Positions 18,158 to 26,701 are shown, counted from the stretch's first letter. The stretch is DNA of 64,000 nucleotides from Bacteriovorax sp. MedPE-SWde (GCA_001874305.1 MPCU01000003.1:496001-560000); one strand, 5' to 3'. The notes: generated from the letters alone by a model not told the origin. Numbers and translations are program-made.

Positions 18158-19528
18158 TTAGAAAATATCTCTAATTACTTTTTTTCTAAAATTAAAAATA
18201 TTCGTTACATCTCTTTGAACAAACCAACCTGCTACTAAATTACCAATTGAACCCATTGGTAACTTGTAAGTTATCTTGTCACAAATAAGTGTTCCGTTCT
18301 TACTATCGATAAAATCATGTTGATGAATCCATTTCTTATAAGGTCCCTTTAGTTGTTCATCTATAAATGATTCACCTTCAGTGAATTTTGATATTTTTGT
18401 TTGCCAGTGGGCCGGCATTCCATGAATTCTTAGCTTGTAATCAATTAATGTACCTTCTTGAATTTTATCTGTAGTCATTTTGAGGACTTTAAACCCAAGT
18501 GATGGGGGAGTGATTGATTCTAAGTTTCTTTCATTGGAAAAAAATGTAAAGACTTCATTTCTTTTTTTTGGCACCCACTGATACTGTTTATATAGAACTT
18601 CGCCTTTTGAATCATAGGAAAACTCATGTGCAAGAGCATGTTCCAATTTCTTGTATTTAAAAGTGAACCCTTCGTCTAATAATCTACTCGGCAATACCTT
18701 TTGTCCCTCTAGTAGTATCTGAGACATTTCTCCGAAAATTAATTGAAGTACAAATTTTGGTACAGGAAAAATTGTTGGTCTCTTCAGTTGAGACCCTAAT
18801 CTTTTAGTGAATTCTTTATTGTTTACTGGATCTGGTGATACTCCATTATAAGCAAAGTGTTTACAATTGTGTTTCATTAAAAAGATATAGGACTTAATTA
18901 AATCATCAATGTGAATCCAGCTCATATATTGCTTTCCTGAACCCAATATTCCACCTGCGCCCATTTTAAATGGCGTTAACATTTTTTCAAGTGCACCACC
19001 ATTTTTACTAAGGACAATACCTGTTCTTAGTACATGCTTTTGCATACCTTCTATATTTGAGTTTTTAAGCGTTGCTTCCCAGTCCTTGCAAACTTGTGCA
19101 AGATAGTCATTCGCTAGCTCAGACTCCTCATTTATCTCTATACTGTTAGTATCTCCATATATTCCAACGGCCGATGCGGAGATAAACTTCTTAGGTGTAG
19201 TAGAGGATTTCTTTATCTCGTTTAATAAAAGAGTCGTACTTAAGATTCGTGATTCTAGTATTCTTGTTTTTCTACTTTGATTCCATCTTCCGCCTGCAAC
19301 GCTTTCCCCTGCAAGATGAAAAATAATATCTACGTTCTCTAATGAGTCGGCATCAATTTCGCCTCTTAATGGATTCCATCGTTTTATTTCTACTGGGAAA
19401 GGAATCTTTAAGTTAGCTGTTTCAATATTTCTCGTTAAGACACGTATGTCTTCGTGGCCATTAAGATATAAGTCTTCAATTAATTTTGAGCCAACTAATC
19501 CTGTAGCTCCAGTTATAAGAATTTTCAT
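18158..19528 (-). CDS. TIGR01777-family epimerase fused to an SRPBCC domain
   Basis: Residues 1-300 are an extended SDR with GATGLVG at 7-13, the sequence HLAGESVAGGRWNQSRK and the C-terminal DUF1731 motif (LLDEGFTFKYKKLEHAL) that mark the TIGR01777 family. Residues 310-456 form an SRPBCC/START-like lipid-binding domain (EVFTFFSNERNLESITPPSLGFKV ... DYKLRIHGMPAHWQTKI). The fused form is known from other bacteria, often near photolyase and LitR genes. It is the first gene of the leftward arm; a TTGACT/TATATA promoter lies upstream with a palindrome between its elements. The substrate is unknown. Confidence 0.87.
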   Translation of the reverse strand: MKILITGATGLVGSKLIEDLYLNGHEDIRVLTRNIETANLKIPFPVEIKRWNPLRGEIDADSLENVDIIFHLAGESVAGGRWNQSRKTRILESRILSTTLLLNEIKKSSTTPKKFISASAVGIYGDTNSIEINEESELANDYLAQVCKDWEATLKNSNIEGMQKHVLRTGIVLSKNGGALEKMLTPFKMGAGGILGSGKQYMSWIHIDDLIKSYIFLMKHNCKHFAYNGVSPDPVNNKEFTKRLGSQLKRPTIFPVPKFVLQLIFGEMSQILLEGQKVLPSRLLDEGFTFKYKKLEHALAHEFSYDSKGEVLYKQYQWVPKKRNEVFTFFSNERNLESITPPSLGFKVLKMTTDKIQEGTLIDYKLRIHGMPAHWQTKISKFTEGESFIDEQLKGPYKKWIHQHDFIDSKNGTLICDKITYKLPMGSIGNLVAGWFVQRDVTNIFNFRKKVIRDIF

Positions 19529-19561
19529 AATGTCCTCCTTGAGGCTTGATTAACTTTTGTT

Positions 19562-19591
19562 TATATATTAAACTATACAATAGTTAGTCAA
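19562..19591 (-). promoter_or_regulatory. Leftward promoter of the light-response cluster with operator in its spacer
   Basis: On the minus strand the -35 TTGACT (19591-19586) and -10 TATATA (19567-19562) are 18 bases apart. The spacer contains the whole palindrome AACTAT-N3-ATAGTT (19571-19585). MerR-family proteins bind promoter spacers, so this is a likely site for the adjacent LitR-type regulator. The palindrome also overlaps a possible rightward -10, TACAAT at 19576-19581. Confidence 0.55.
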
Positions 19592-19596
19592 TGTAA

Positions 19597-20532
19597 ATGG
19601 AAAATATTGGTGTAATCATGAAAAAAAATATAGGAATTAAAGTAATATCAAATGCTTGCGGTGTCTTACCTCACTCAATTAGAACTTGGGAAACGCGATA
19701 TCAAGTATTTACGCCTGATCGTACAGAGGGAGGCCAGCGTTTATATAGCGAAGATGACCTTGCTAGGGCTAAATTATTAAGTGTTCTTATAAATGAAGGG
19801 CATAGCATCTCTCAAATAGCGAAGTTGGATATAGATGAAATGCAATCAATGGTTAAACAGAATCCTTCACCAATTGATAGAAGCAGGTTGGGTGTAAACA
19901 AAGCAATCACAAATCTATTTAACTCTTTGACCACTTATAATATTGAAGGTGTTGTTGATGAGATGAGACATTTACGTCTAAGTCTTGGGTCTAAGGATTT
20001 TATCTTTCAGGTTATTTTACCAGTTATGCAGGAGATAGGAATCAAGGTCGCCAATGGTGTTTATTCTGTAACACAAGAGCATATCGTGTCGACTATCGTT
20101 CGTGATCAAATGGGTCAAATAGCAATTCCAAATTTAGGTGACTCAAATAGGAAGATTGCGCTGGCCACTCCTAATGGAAATCTACACGAGTTATCTATTT
20201 TGATAGCGGATATAATTTGTCGATCTAATCGAGTGCCTACTTGCTATCTAGGAGCATCTCACCCAGCAGAATGTTTATCAGAAGCTGTTAATGCTTTGAA
20301 GGTAAATACTATTGTTATGGGAGTTGTATCATCTGACTCCTGGGACTATGAAAAAAATATTGTTAACTATCTTACTAAGCTTGATAAGAATCTTAAAAAT
20401 AAGGTTACGGTTGTTCTTGGAGGAGGATGGGAAATGGACTTTCCTTCATTTACTAATATTGAAAAAATAGAAGTAATGACTAGTTTTGAAACTTTTGATG
20501 AATCCTTAATGAACTATACACTTGCTGTATAA
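19597..20532 (+). CDS. litR: CarH/LitR-type MerR regulator with B12-binding-like domain
   Basis: An N-terminal MerR helix-turn-helix (ISNACGVLPHSIRTWETRYQVFTPDRTEGGQRLYSEDDL) is followed by a helical cap and a B12-binding Rossmann domain, the CarH/LitR layout. The lower-ligand His is kept in PNGNLHELS, but the Glu of the ExH motif is Asn, and the Trp of the Wx9EH cap motif is Val (V-ANGVYSVTQ-EH). So cobalamin or light sensing may differ from CarH. ATG codons at 19597 and 19618 are both possible and neither has a good ribosome-binding site. It heads the rightward arm and probably represses both arms in the dark. Confidence 0.85.
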   Translation: MENIGVIMKKNIGIKVISNACGVLPHSIRTWETRYQVFTPDRTEGGQRLYSEDDLARAKLLSVLINEGHSISQIAKLDIDEMQSMVKQNPSPIDRSRLGVNKAITNLFNSLTTYNIEGVVDEMRHLRLSLGSKDFIFQVILPVMQEIGIKVANGVYSVTQEHIVSTIVRDQMGQIAIPNLGDSNRKIALATPNGNLHELSILIADIICRSNRVPTCYLGASHPAECLSEAVNALKVNTIVMGVVSSDSWDYEKNIVNYLTKLDKNLKNKVTVVLGGGWEMDFPSFTNIEKIEVMTSFETFDESLMNYTLAV

Positions 20533-20547
20533 TAGGAAAGGTGAGCT

Positions 20548-21831
20548 ATGAAAAGAATTGCAATTGTAGGCTCAGGTATAGCTGGAACTTCCTGCGCATA
20601 CTATTTAAATAAGCTTGGCCATGATGTGACCTTATTTGAGGCCGGTGAATACTTTGGTGGACACACCAATACAATTGATATCAATCTTGATGGGAAGCAA
20701 GTCCCAATCGATACAGGCTTTTTAGTTCATAATGATAGAACCTATCCCAATTTAATAGACTTTTTCAATGAGCTAGGTATTGAAACACATCCTAGTGATA
20801 TGAGTTTTTCAGTAAATAGAATTAGCGAAAATCTCATATGGGCAGGGACCACTATCTTCTCTGTATTTTGTCAGTTAAAAAATATTTTTAAACCAAGTTT
20901 TCTAAGCTTTTTATTAGAAGTATTAAGATTTAATAAAAATGCGAATAAATACTTATTGGAATGTAAAAATGATAAAAAACAAACCTTAGGGCAGTTGTTA
21001 GATAAATATAAGTACAGTGAAAACTTTAGACGTTGGTACTTACTACCAATGGGGGGATGTATATGGTCCACTCCAACAGACGAAATGCTCAAGTTTCCAG
21101 CGTATACTTTTCTCATCTTTTGCATGAATCATGGTCTATTACAAATATTTAATAGACCTCAGTGGAAAACAGTATCTCAAGGGTGTCGTACATATGTAAA
21201 AAATGCTCTAAAAGGTGTTGAAAAAAAATATCTTAATCGAGCTGTAGAAAAAGTAAGCTATGCTGATGGTAAAGTTATACTGTCTACAGAAACAGCTTCT
21301 AGTGAATATGATTATTGTATCTTTGCAAGTCATCCACCTCAAATTTCAGAGATACTTGAAACTAAAGACTCAAAGCTAACAGAGATATTAAAGAACTTTA
21401 AGTATCAGCCTAATAAGGCCGTATTACATTTAGATGAATCGATACTACCAAGTTATAAAAGTGCTTGGGCGGCATGGAACTATACTTCGGTTAAGTCGAA
21501 TGATGGTTATGAGAAAGTCTCTGTTAGTTATTTAATAAATAAGCTTCAACCGATTCCATCTGCTAAGTCTGTTATCGTTTCATTGAATCCAGTACAAAAA
21601 ATTGCAGATAATAAAATCCTAAAAACTATTAACTACGAGCACCCTCTATTTGATATCGGGGCAATAAAGGCCCAGATAGATATTAATGAATACCAAGGTG
21701 TTAATAATTGTTACTTTGCCGGGGCATGGATGAGGTACGGGTTTCATGAAGATGGAATTTTAAGTGGTAAACAAGTTGTATCAAAGTTTTTAAAAGATAT
21801 TGGTAGTGAGGAGACGATAGAGATTCTATGA
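20548..21831 (+). CDS. FAD-dependent amine-oxidase-like oxidoreductase of the light-response cluster
   Basis: The dinucleotide-binding motif GSGIAGTSCAYYL starts at residue 8, followed by FEAGEYFGGHTNTI and DTGFLVHNDRTYPNL, the pattern of NAD(P)/FAD-binding proteins that travel with DUF1365 and cfa genes. The C-terminal FAD-contact segment is FAGAWMRYGFHEDGILSG. Related flavoproteins in photo-oxidative-stress regulons have been linked to fatty-acid tailoring, so a lipid desaturation or oxidation role is plausible. AGGAAAGG precedes the ATG; the gene overlaps DUF1365 by four bases. Confidence 0.85.
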   Translation: MKRIAIVGSGIAGTSCAYYLNKLGHDVTLFEAGEYFGGHTNTIDINLDGKQVPIDTGFLVHNDRTYPNLIDFFNELGIETHPSDMSFSVNRISENLIWAGTTIFSVFCQLKNIFKPSFLSFLLEVLRFNKNANKYLLECKNDKKQTLGQLLDKYKYSENFRRWYLLPMGGCIWSTPTDEMLKFPAYTFLIFCMNHGLLQIFNRPQWKTVSQGCRTYVKNALKGVEKKYLNRAVEKVSYADGKVILSTETASSEYDYCIFASHPPQISEILETKDSKLTEILKNFKYQPNKAVLHLDESILPSYKSAWAAWNYTSVKSNDGYEKVSVSYLINKLQPIPSAKSVIVSLNPVQKIADNKILKTINYEHPLFDIGAIKAQIDINEYQGVNNCYFAGAWMRYGFHEDGILSGKQVVSKFLKDIGSEETIEIL

Positions 21832-22562
21832 AGAAGCTTTACTTGGCCAAGATATTTCATAAAAGGTGTAATCCGAGAGCTAATGAGTTTAGCTATAATG
21901 GATTCTATATATCTTTTGATATAGATAAAGCTGAATCGATGAATTCATTATTATTCGGTGTAAATAGAAGACGTATATTCTCTTTTAAAAATTGTGACCA
22001 TGGTTTTCGAAATTCCAAATCACTCAGAAGTTGGGCGAATCACATATTAAACCTATCTGGAGTATCTGACTTTAAGGGACAAATTGTCCTACAGACTTTT
22101 CCTCGAGTTTTTGGCATGGTTTTTAATCCTGTTAGCTTTTGGTTTTGCTATGAGGGAAATAAGTGTAAATACATAATTAGTGAAGTGAATAATACTTTTG
22201 GCGAGACGCATGCCTATCTTATCGAAACGAATGACGATACTAAGTCTGGCACATTACCTAAGAAGTTCCATGTCTCTCCATTCTTCGATATACAAGGAGA
22301 GTATAACTTTGACTTCTCCGAAAAAAATACTGCTGAAATAAAGTTGTTTAATGATGAAGAGCTACAAATAATCACTAATATTAAAGGTAATGAAATAGAG
22401 TGGTCACTATTAAACTTTATAAAGCTAGTTATTAAATACCCCTTATATTCTTTGTTAATCCAGTTTCTTATCCATTATCAAGCACTGAAGTTATATTTAA
22501 TGAAAAACAAGTTCTATTCTAAACCTACTAAGACTAGGAGTGAGGTGACATATGAATACTAA
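21828..22562 (+). CDS. DUF1365 family protein
   Basis: Soluble 244-residue DUF1365 protein: KIFHKRCNPRANEFSYNGFYISFDID at the start, and the diagnostic PRVFGMVFNPVSFWFCYE in the middle, followed by EVNNTFGETHAYL. The family almost always lies between a flavin oxidoreductase and a Cfa-like methyltransferase, as here, and its biochemical role is unknown. It overlaps the flavoprotein gene by 4 bases (ATGA) and the cfa-like gene by 11, so the three products are made together. Confidence 0.88.
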   Translation: MKKLYLAKIFHKRCNPRANEFSYNGFYISFDIDKAESMNSLLFGVNRRRIFSFKNCDHGFRNSKSLRSWANHILNLSGVSDFKGQIVLQTFPRVFGMVFNPVSFWFCYEGNKCKYIISEVNNTFGETHAYLIETNDDTKSGTLPKKFHVSPFFDIQGEYNFDFSEKNTAEIKLFNDEELQIITNIKGNEIEWSLLNFIKLVIKYPLYSLLIQFLIHYQALKLYLMKNKFYSKPTKTRSEVTYEY

Positions 22563-23766
22563 AATTCAAGTTATTGAAAACAATATTGCTCCTACTTATT
22601 GGGCAAAACTTTTTTTGGAATTGATGAATAATATAGACTATGGATTAGTTGAACTCACTGCTCCATGTGGAGAAAAATATTCATTTGAGGGGAGTTTAGA
22701 TTCATCTCAAAAAGTTGATATGCAAATACATGACTGGAAGTTTTGTGAATATATTTTTACAAAAGGTGATATTGGCCTTGGTGAAGCATATATCGATGGA
22801 CTCTGGAGTACTTCAGATATTTCAAAGATCATTGAGTTTGGTGTGGCCAATGAGAAAAAATTAGAAAAAATAATAAAAGGTTCTCTGATAAAGATTATTT
22901 TTTATCGTATAAAACATTTGATGAATAGAAATACAGTAAAGGGTAGTAAAAAAAATATTCATGCACATTATGATCTAGGAAATGATTTTTATAAATTGTG
23001 GCTTGATTCGACAATGACCTATTCAAGTGCTTATTTTAAAGATGAAAAGAATGAAGAATTAAATGTAGCTCAAAACAATAAGTATGAAAGAATGTTACAG
23101 CAGTTAAAGCTTGAAGGTCCAAGTGAAATTCTTGAAATTGGCTGTGGATGGGGTGGTTTTGCTGAAGTTGCTTGTTTGAAAGGTCATAGGGTGACGTGTA
23201 TTACAATCTCTAAAGAGCAATATGATTTTGCAAAAGATAGGCTTTCAAAGTTTGGTAATATGGCAACCGTTCTTTTGAAAGATTATAGAGAACTAGAGGG
23301 GAAGTATGATCATATAGTTTCTATCGAAATGTTTGAAGCACTTGGTGAATCATATTGGGATACATACTTTAAAAAGGTAAGGGAGCTGTTATCACCTCAA
23401 GGAAGAGCAGTTATACAAACTATTACGATTAGTAATGATATATTCTCTTCATATAGGAAAGGTACTGACTTTATTCAACAATATATTTTCCCAGGTGGAA
23501 TGCTTCCTTCACCGGAAATCTTTATAAAGAAAGCTAAGAAAAGAGATCTCTATCTTTTAGAGAGACTAGACTTTGGTGAAGATTATGCTCTTACATTAAA
23601 TAAGTGGTACGAGAATTTTAAGGCATGTATCCTCAAGGTAAAATCCTTAGGGTTTGATGAAAAGTTCATTCGCACATGGGTCTTTTACCTAAAGTACTGT
23701 GAAGGTGGCTTTAATACTAAAAGAATAGGAGTTTCACAATTTACACTAGGAGCAAGTGATGTTTAA
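22552..23766 (+). CDS. Cyclopropane-fatty-acyl-phospholipid synthase family methyltransferase
   Basis: SAM-dependent methyltransferase acting on unsaturated chains of membrane phospholipids. Features: HAHYDLGNDFYKLWLDSTMTYSSAYF in the family's N-terminal part, the SAM-binding loop EILEIGCGWGGFAEVA, IVSIEMFEALGESYW and QQYIFPGGMLPS. The length of 404 residues is normal for CfaA-type proteins. Cfa paralogues in LitR or RpoE-ChrR regulons can act in cyclopropane or methylated/furan fatty-acid formation (for example UfaM of Rhodobacter sphaeroides), so the exact product here is uncertain. It is tightly coupled to its neighbours. Confidence 0.9.
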   Translation: MNTKIQVIENNIAPTYWAKLFLELMNNIDYGLVELTAPCGEKYSFEGSLDSSQKVDMQIHDWKFCEYIFTKGDIGLGEAYIDGLWSTSDISKIIEFGVANEKKLEKIIKGSLIKIIFYRIKHLMNRNTVKGSKKNIHAHYDLGNDFYKLWLDSTMTYSSAYFKDEKNEELNVAQNNKYERMLQQLKLEGPSEILEIGCGWGGFAEVACLKGHRVTCITISKEQYDFAKDRLSKFGNMATVLLKDYRELEGKYDHIVSIEMFEALGESYWDTYFKKVRELLSPQGRAVIQTITISNDIFSSYRKGTDFIQQYIFPGGMLPSPEIFIKKAKKRDLYLLERLDFGEDYALTLNKWYENFKACILKVKSLGFDEKFIRTWVFYLKYCEGGFNTKRIGVSQFTLGASDV

Positions 23767-24259
23767 GAAAATATCATTACTCTTATTTCTTATAGCATGT
23801 TCTACATATGCTTTTTCCGAGAATAGAGTTAGTAGTAAATTTCGTGGAGAAGGTCTATATTCATGGTATTTTCTAGATGTTTATACTGCAAAGCTATGGG
23901 CCGATGAAAAGAATATATATGAAGGAAACTTAAGCCTAGAACTTGAGTACCATCGAGATCTTAAAGGGAAAGACATAGCTAATCGAAGTGTCGCTGAAAT
24001 GAGAGATTTAGGCCATGACGATTTAGACTACAAGGAAGTAACTAAAGTACTTACTAAAATTTTTCCAGACGTAAAAAAGGGAGATAAGATTCTTGCAAAC
24101 TACAGGCATAAAGTCGGAATCGAGTTTTTGTTAAATAAGAAAACTCGCTTAGGTCAAATATCTGATGTAGAGACTTCTAAGAAATTTTTAGATATTTGGT
24201 TTCATAAGAAAACATCCGGTAAGTTACTAAAAAAAAAGTTACTAGGACTGATCGAATGA
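23759..24259 (+). CDS. Exported chalcone-isomerase-like protein
   Basis: A signal peptide (MFKKISLLLFLIACSTYAFS) is followed by a chalcone-isomerase-like domain: RVSSKFRGEGLYSWYFLDVYTAKLWAD and LELEYHRDLKGKDIANRSVAEMR are typical of the bacterial fold. These bacterial proteins bind fatty acids rather than flavonoids. ATG 23759 is preferred over the GTG just before it because AGGAG lies six bases upstream. The start lies within the end of the cfa-like gene. Periplasmic fatty-acid binding would fit a cluster that modifies membrane lipids. Confidence 0.8.
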   Translation: MFKKISLLLFLIACSTYAFSENRVSSKFRGEGLYSWYFLDVYTAKLWADEKNIYEGNLSLELEYHRDLKGKDIANRSVAEMRDLGHDDLDYKEVTKVLTKIFPDVKKGDKILANYRHKVGIEFLLNKKTRLGQISDVETSKKFLDIWFHKKTSGKLLKKKLLGLIE

Positions 24260-24669
24260 TGACAATAAGTAGAGTTAAAGAATGGTATGAAGGTTTAACT
24301 GAGAAGTCTTTGGAAAGTATCTCAGAATTCTATGCAAGAGACTGTTTCTTTAAAGATCCATTCAATGAATTCCGTGGAATAGATAAGATAGCCCGTGTCT
24401 TTCTACATATGTTTGAAGAGATGGAAAAACCGAGGTTTATATTTCTTGATATGATAGATGGAGGTGATCAATATTTTATAACCTGGGATTTCATATTCGT
24501 GATGAAAGGAAAGGAGCATAGAATACATGGAAGCTCTCACTTGAAAATTTCTAATGATAAGATTGTATACCATCGCGATTACTGGGATGTTGGAGAAGAG
24601 GTATTGTTAAAAATACCAGTAATAAGGAGTATTTACGGACTTTTGGTTAATAAGTTAAAAGTGGAGTAG
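24256..24669 (+). CDS. NTF2-like (SnoaL-type) protein of the light-response cluster
   Basis: Small soluble alpha+beta protein of 137 residues with the NTF2/SnoaL layout: an N-terminal helix (RVKEWYEGLTEKSLESISEFYARDCFFKDPF), FRGIDKIARVF and a cone-forming sheet ending HIKISN-like HLKISNDKIVYHRDYWDVGEE. Relatives with the same HRDYWD ending are regular members of LitR-photolyase clusters. It could be an enzyme or a ligand-binding protein; the substrate is unknown. ATGA overlap with the previous gene and a 2-base gap to the next point to one operon. Confidence 0.8.
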   Translation: MMTISRVKEWYEGLTEKSLESISEFYARDCFFKDPFNEFRGIDKIARVFLHMFEEMEKPRFIFLDMIDGGDQYFITWDFIFVMKGKEHRIHGSSHLKISNDKIVYHRDYWDVGEEVLLKIPVIRSIYGLLVNKLKVE

Positions 24670-24671
24670 TT

Positions 24672-26039
24672 ATGTTAATACTGAAATTAGTCTTTCTTAA
24701 TGTTCTTTGGTTGATAGTTGTTAAATATGGACAACAGGATATAGGAAGACTCTTTCTTCCAGTGGCGCTTGTTACAAGTATCATTAACTTTTATATCTTT
24801 AAACCTAAGATAGAGTTTAGAAAGTATATTTTGTTATTAGTATTTATGACCCTTTGGGGACTTATTCAAGATGGTTTATTATATCAATTTGGCGCAATAA
24901 AAGGAAAAGAGTATCCCTTGTGGACAGTCTCTCTGTGGGTGATATTTGTTTGCTATTATGGAGATGTATTTAATAGGTTTAATAAATTCAGCTCTGTTCA
25001 TTTATCTCTTATTGGTGCATTTGCTGGAACTTTTGCATATTGGGGTGGTGTTCAACAAAGTGATATGGTTGTTAATACCATAATATTTTATCCAGCTATA
25101 TTTCTGAGTTGGTTGATTTTCTTTCCTCTATCTATAAAGTTAGCATACCGTTATTCATTTCTAGATCTACTCTTAGATAAATCAATTATTTTTTCATTTG
25201 ATAAATCTGGTTATAAGAGACATGAGCAATTCTTTAAATCGGATGATATCTCTTTAGAAGGTAAAACAATTTTGGTCACTGGAGGGACTTCTGGAATTGG
25301 ACTCTCTTGTGCAAGAGACTTAAATAAATTGGGGGCCAATTTAATAGTAACTGGAAGAAATTTACAAAAGGGTGAGCAGGCCCAAAAAGAGGGGCTACGT
25401 TTTATACCAATGGATCTAGTTAATTGGGATGACTTTACCTTGAACGTTGATAAATTGGATAAATTAGATCATGTTATACTTAATGCTGGAGCAATGCCAG
25501 ACGAGTTAGTTTTGAATAAATATGGTGTTGAATCTCAATTAGCTTCACAGTTAATTGGTCATTACAAATTAATTTCCATGTTGAGAAAGAAAAATAAACT
25601 GAAGACGAATTGTCGCATCATTTGGGTAAGTTCAGGTGGCATGTATTTAAAAAAGTTGGATGTTGATGAGTTATTCTCTAATTTGAACTATGATAAGGTA
25701 AGTACATATGCAATGGTTAAAAGAGCACAAGTAACTCTAGTTGAAGAATTAAGTAATGATAAAGATTGGGAAGGTGTATCTCATCTTTCTATGCATCCAG
25801 GGTGGGTTCGAACAGATGGACTTACAAATGCACTTCCTGGTTTTACAAAATTTATGAGCACTCAATTGAGAGCTCCTCATGAAGGGGCCGATACCATTGT
25901 TTGGCTAACTTATTCTAAGGAAGTTCAAAATGGTGCATTTTACTTCGACAGAAAAGCTGTAAGCGCATATGTTAATGAATCCTATAAACCAGACACTCTT
26001 TCTCGAGATGATTTAGTTAAGAGAGTGAAGTTGTTATAA
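24672..26039 (+). CDS. DUF2878 membrane domain fused to a short-chain dehydrogenase
   Basis: Residues 1-165 form five or six transmembrane helices of DUF2878 type (VLWLIVVKYGQQ, LLYQFGAIKGKEYPLWTVSLWVIF). Residues 195-455 are an SDR with cofactor motif TGGTSGIG at 203-210, NAG at 271-273, catalytic Ser near 320 and YxxxK at Tyr346-Lys350; SMHPGWVRTDGL resembles DHRS12-type SDRs. In related clusters DUF2878 and the SDR are usually separate genes, so the fusion places the reductase at the membrane. It is the last gene of the rightward arm. No clear terminator follows. Confidence 0.85.
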   Translation: MLILKLVFLNVLWLIVVKYGQQDIGRLFLPVALVTSIINFYIFKPKIEFRKYILLLVFMTLWGLIQDGLLYQFGAIKGKEYPLWTVSLWVIFVCYYGDVFNRFNKFSSVHLSLIGAFAGTFAYWGGVQQSDMVVNTIIFYPAIFLSWLIFFPLSIKLAYRYSFLDLLLDKSIIFSFDKSGYKRHEQFFKSDDISLEGKTILVTGGTSGIGLSCARDLNKLGANLIVTGRNLQKGEQAQKEGLRFIPMDLVNWDDFTLNVDKLDKLDHVILNAGAMPDELVLNKYGVESQLASQLIGHYKLISMLRKKNKLKTNCRIIWVSSGGMYLKKLDVDELFSNLNYDKVSTYAMVKRAQVTLVEELSNDKDWEGVSHLSMHPGWVRTDGLTNALPGFTKFMSTQLRAPHEGADTIVWLTYSKEVQNGAFYFDRKAVSAYVNESYKPDTLSRDDLVKRVKLL

Positions 26040-26110
26040 TGATACTATCGAAGATATGACTAAAACTATTTTATTATTTGTAATGATTTTCAATATTGCT
26101 CTTTGACTCT

Positions 26111-26641
26111 TTAGATATTTATACGTTTTCTAATTCTACTTAGTGCAATAGCTGTTATTCCTAAAAACTTTGCCACGTCATTAAGTGATACCCTGTCTAA
26201 GATTTGAGGTCTCTCCGATATAAATAATTTATATCTTTCTTGAGCACTCATACATAAGAATTCATATTCTCGCTTTTCTTTTTTCATGGAGAGTTCAATG
26301 AGATTGTTCATAAGTAGGGTAGCGGTATCTAAGTTCTTTTTAGAATGCTCGATTAATTTATTAAAGGGAACAGAGAGAACTTCTGTTTCTTCTAGGCAGA
26401 CCACACTAAAGTAGCATGGGCTATCTTTTGATGCTGATCGTAAACTTCCAATAAGTTCTCCTGTATCTAGAAAAGACTTAACAAACTCTTTTCCTTCGCT
26501 GGTAATATAATAAGCTTTCAAAAGACCTTTTTTTACAAAGTATATATTAGGGTTAATATCTCCCTGCTCAAAGATATGTGCATCCTTTTTAAATACAATT
26601 GTTTTGCCAATTTCCATGAATATATTGTTTTGAATGCTCAT
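26111..26641 (-). CDS. Crp/Fnr-family transcriptional regulator
   Basis: The cNMP-binding-like beta-roll (residues 15-110, with IFEQGDINPNIYFVKKGLLKAYY and DTGELIGS) is joined by a dimer helix to a short Crp/Fnr winged helix ending VSLNDVAKFLGITAIALSRIRKRI. No Fnr-type N-terminal cysteines are present. At 176 residues it is short, like the small Bacteroidetes-style members. There is no ribosome-binding site: a TAGACA/TATATT promoter lies so close that the ATG is about the first transcribed base. Two 13-bp inverted arms flank this promoter, one covering the start codon, which suggests autoregulation. The ligand is unknown. Confidence 0.85.
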   Translation of the reverse strand: MSIQNNIFMEIGKTIVFKKDAHIFEQGDINPNIYFVKKGLLKAYYITSEGKEFVKSFLDTGELIGSLRSASKDSPCYFSVVCLEETEVLSVPFNKLIEHSKKNLDTATLLMNNLIELSMKKEKREYEFLCMSAQERYKLFISERPQILDRVSLNDVAKFLGITAIALSRIRKRINI

Positions 26642-26691
26642 AAATATAAATATAGAGATAAAATAATTTTATGTCTAAATATTTATGAGCA
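26635..26691 (-). promoter_or_regulatory. Crp/Fnr gene promoter flanked by inverted 13-bp arms
   Basis: TGCTCATAAATAT (26635-26647) and its perfect inverse ATATTTATGAGCA (26679-26691) enclose 31 bases. Between them, read leftward, are -35 TAGACA (26677-26672), a 17-base spacer and -10 TATATT (26654-26649), then seven bases to the ATG. The arms may be operator half-sites for the encoded regulator. Confidence 0.55.
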
Positions 26692-26701
26692 ATCAGTTTT
26701 A

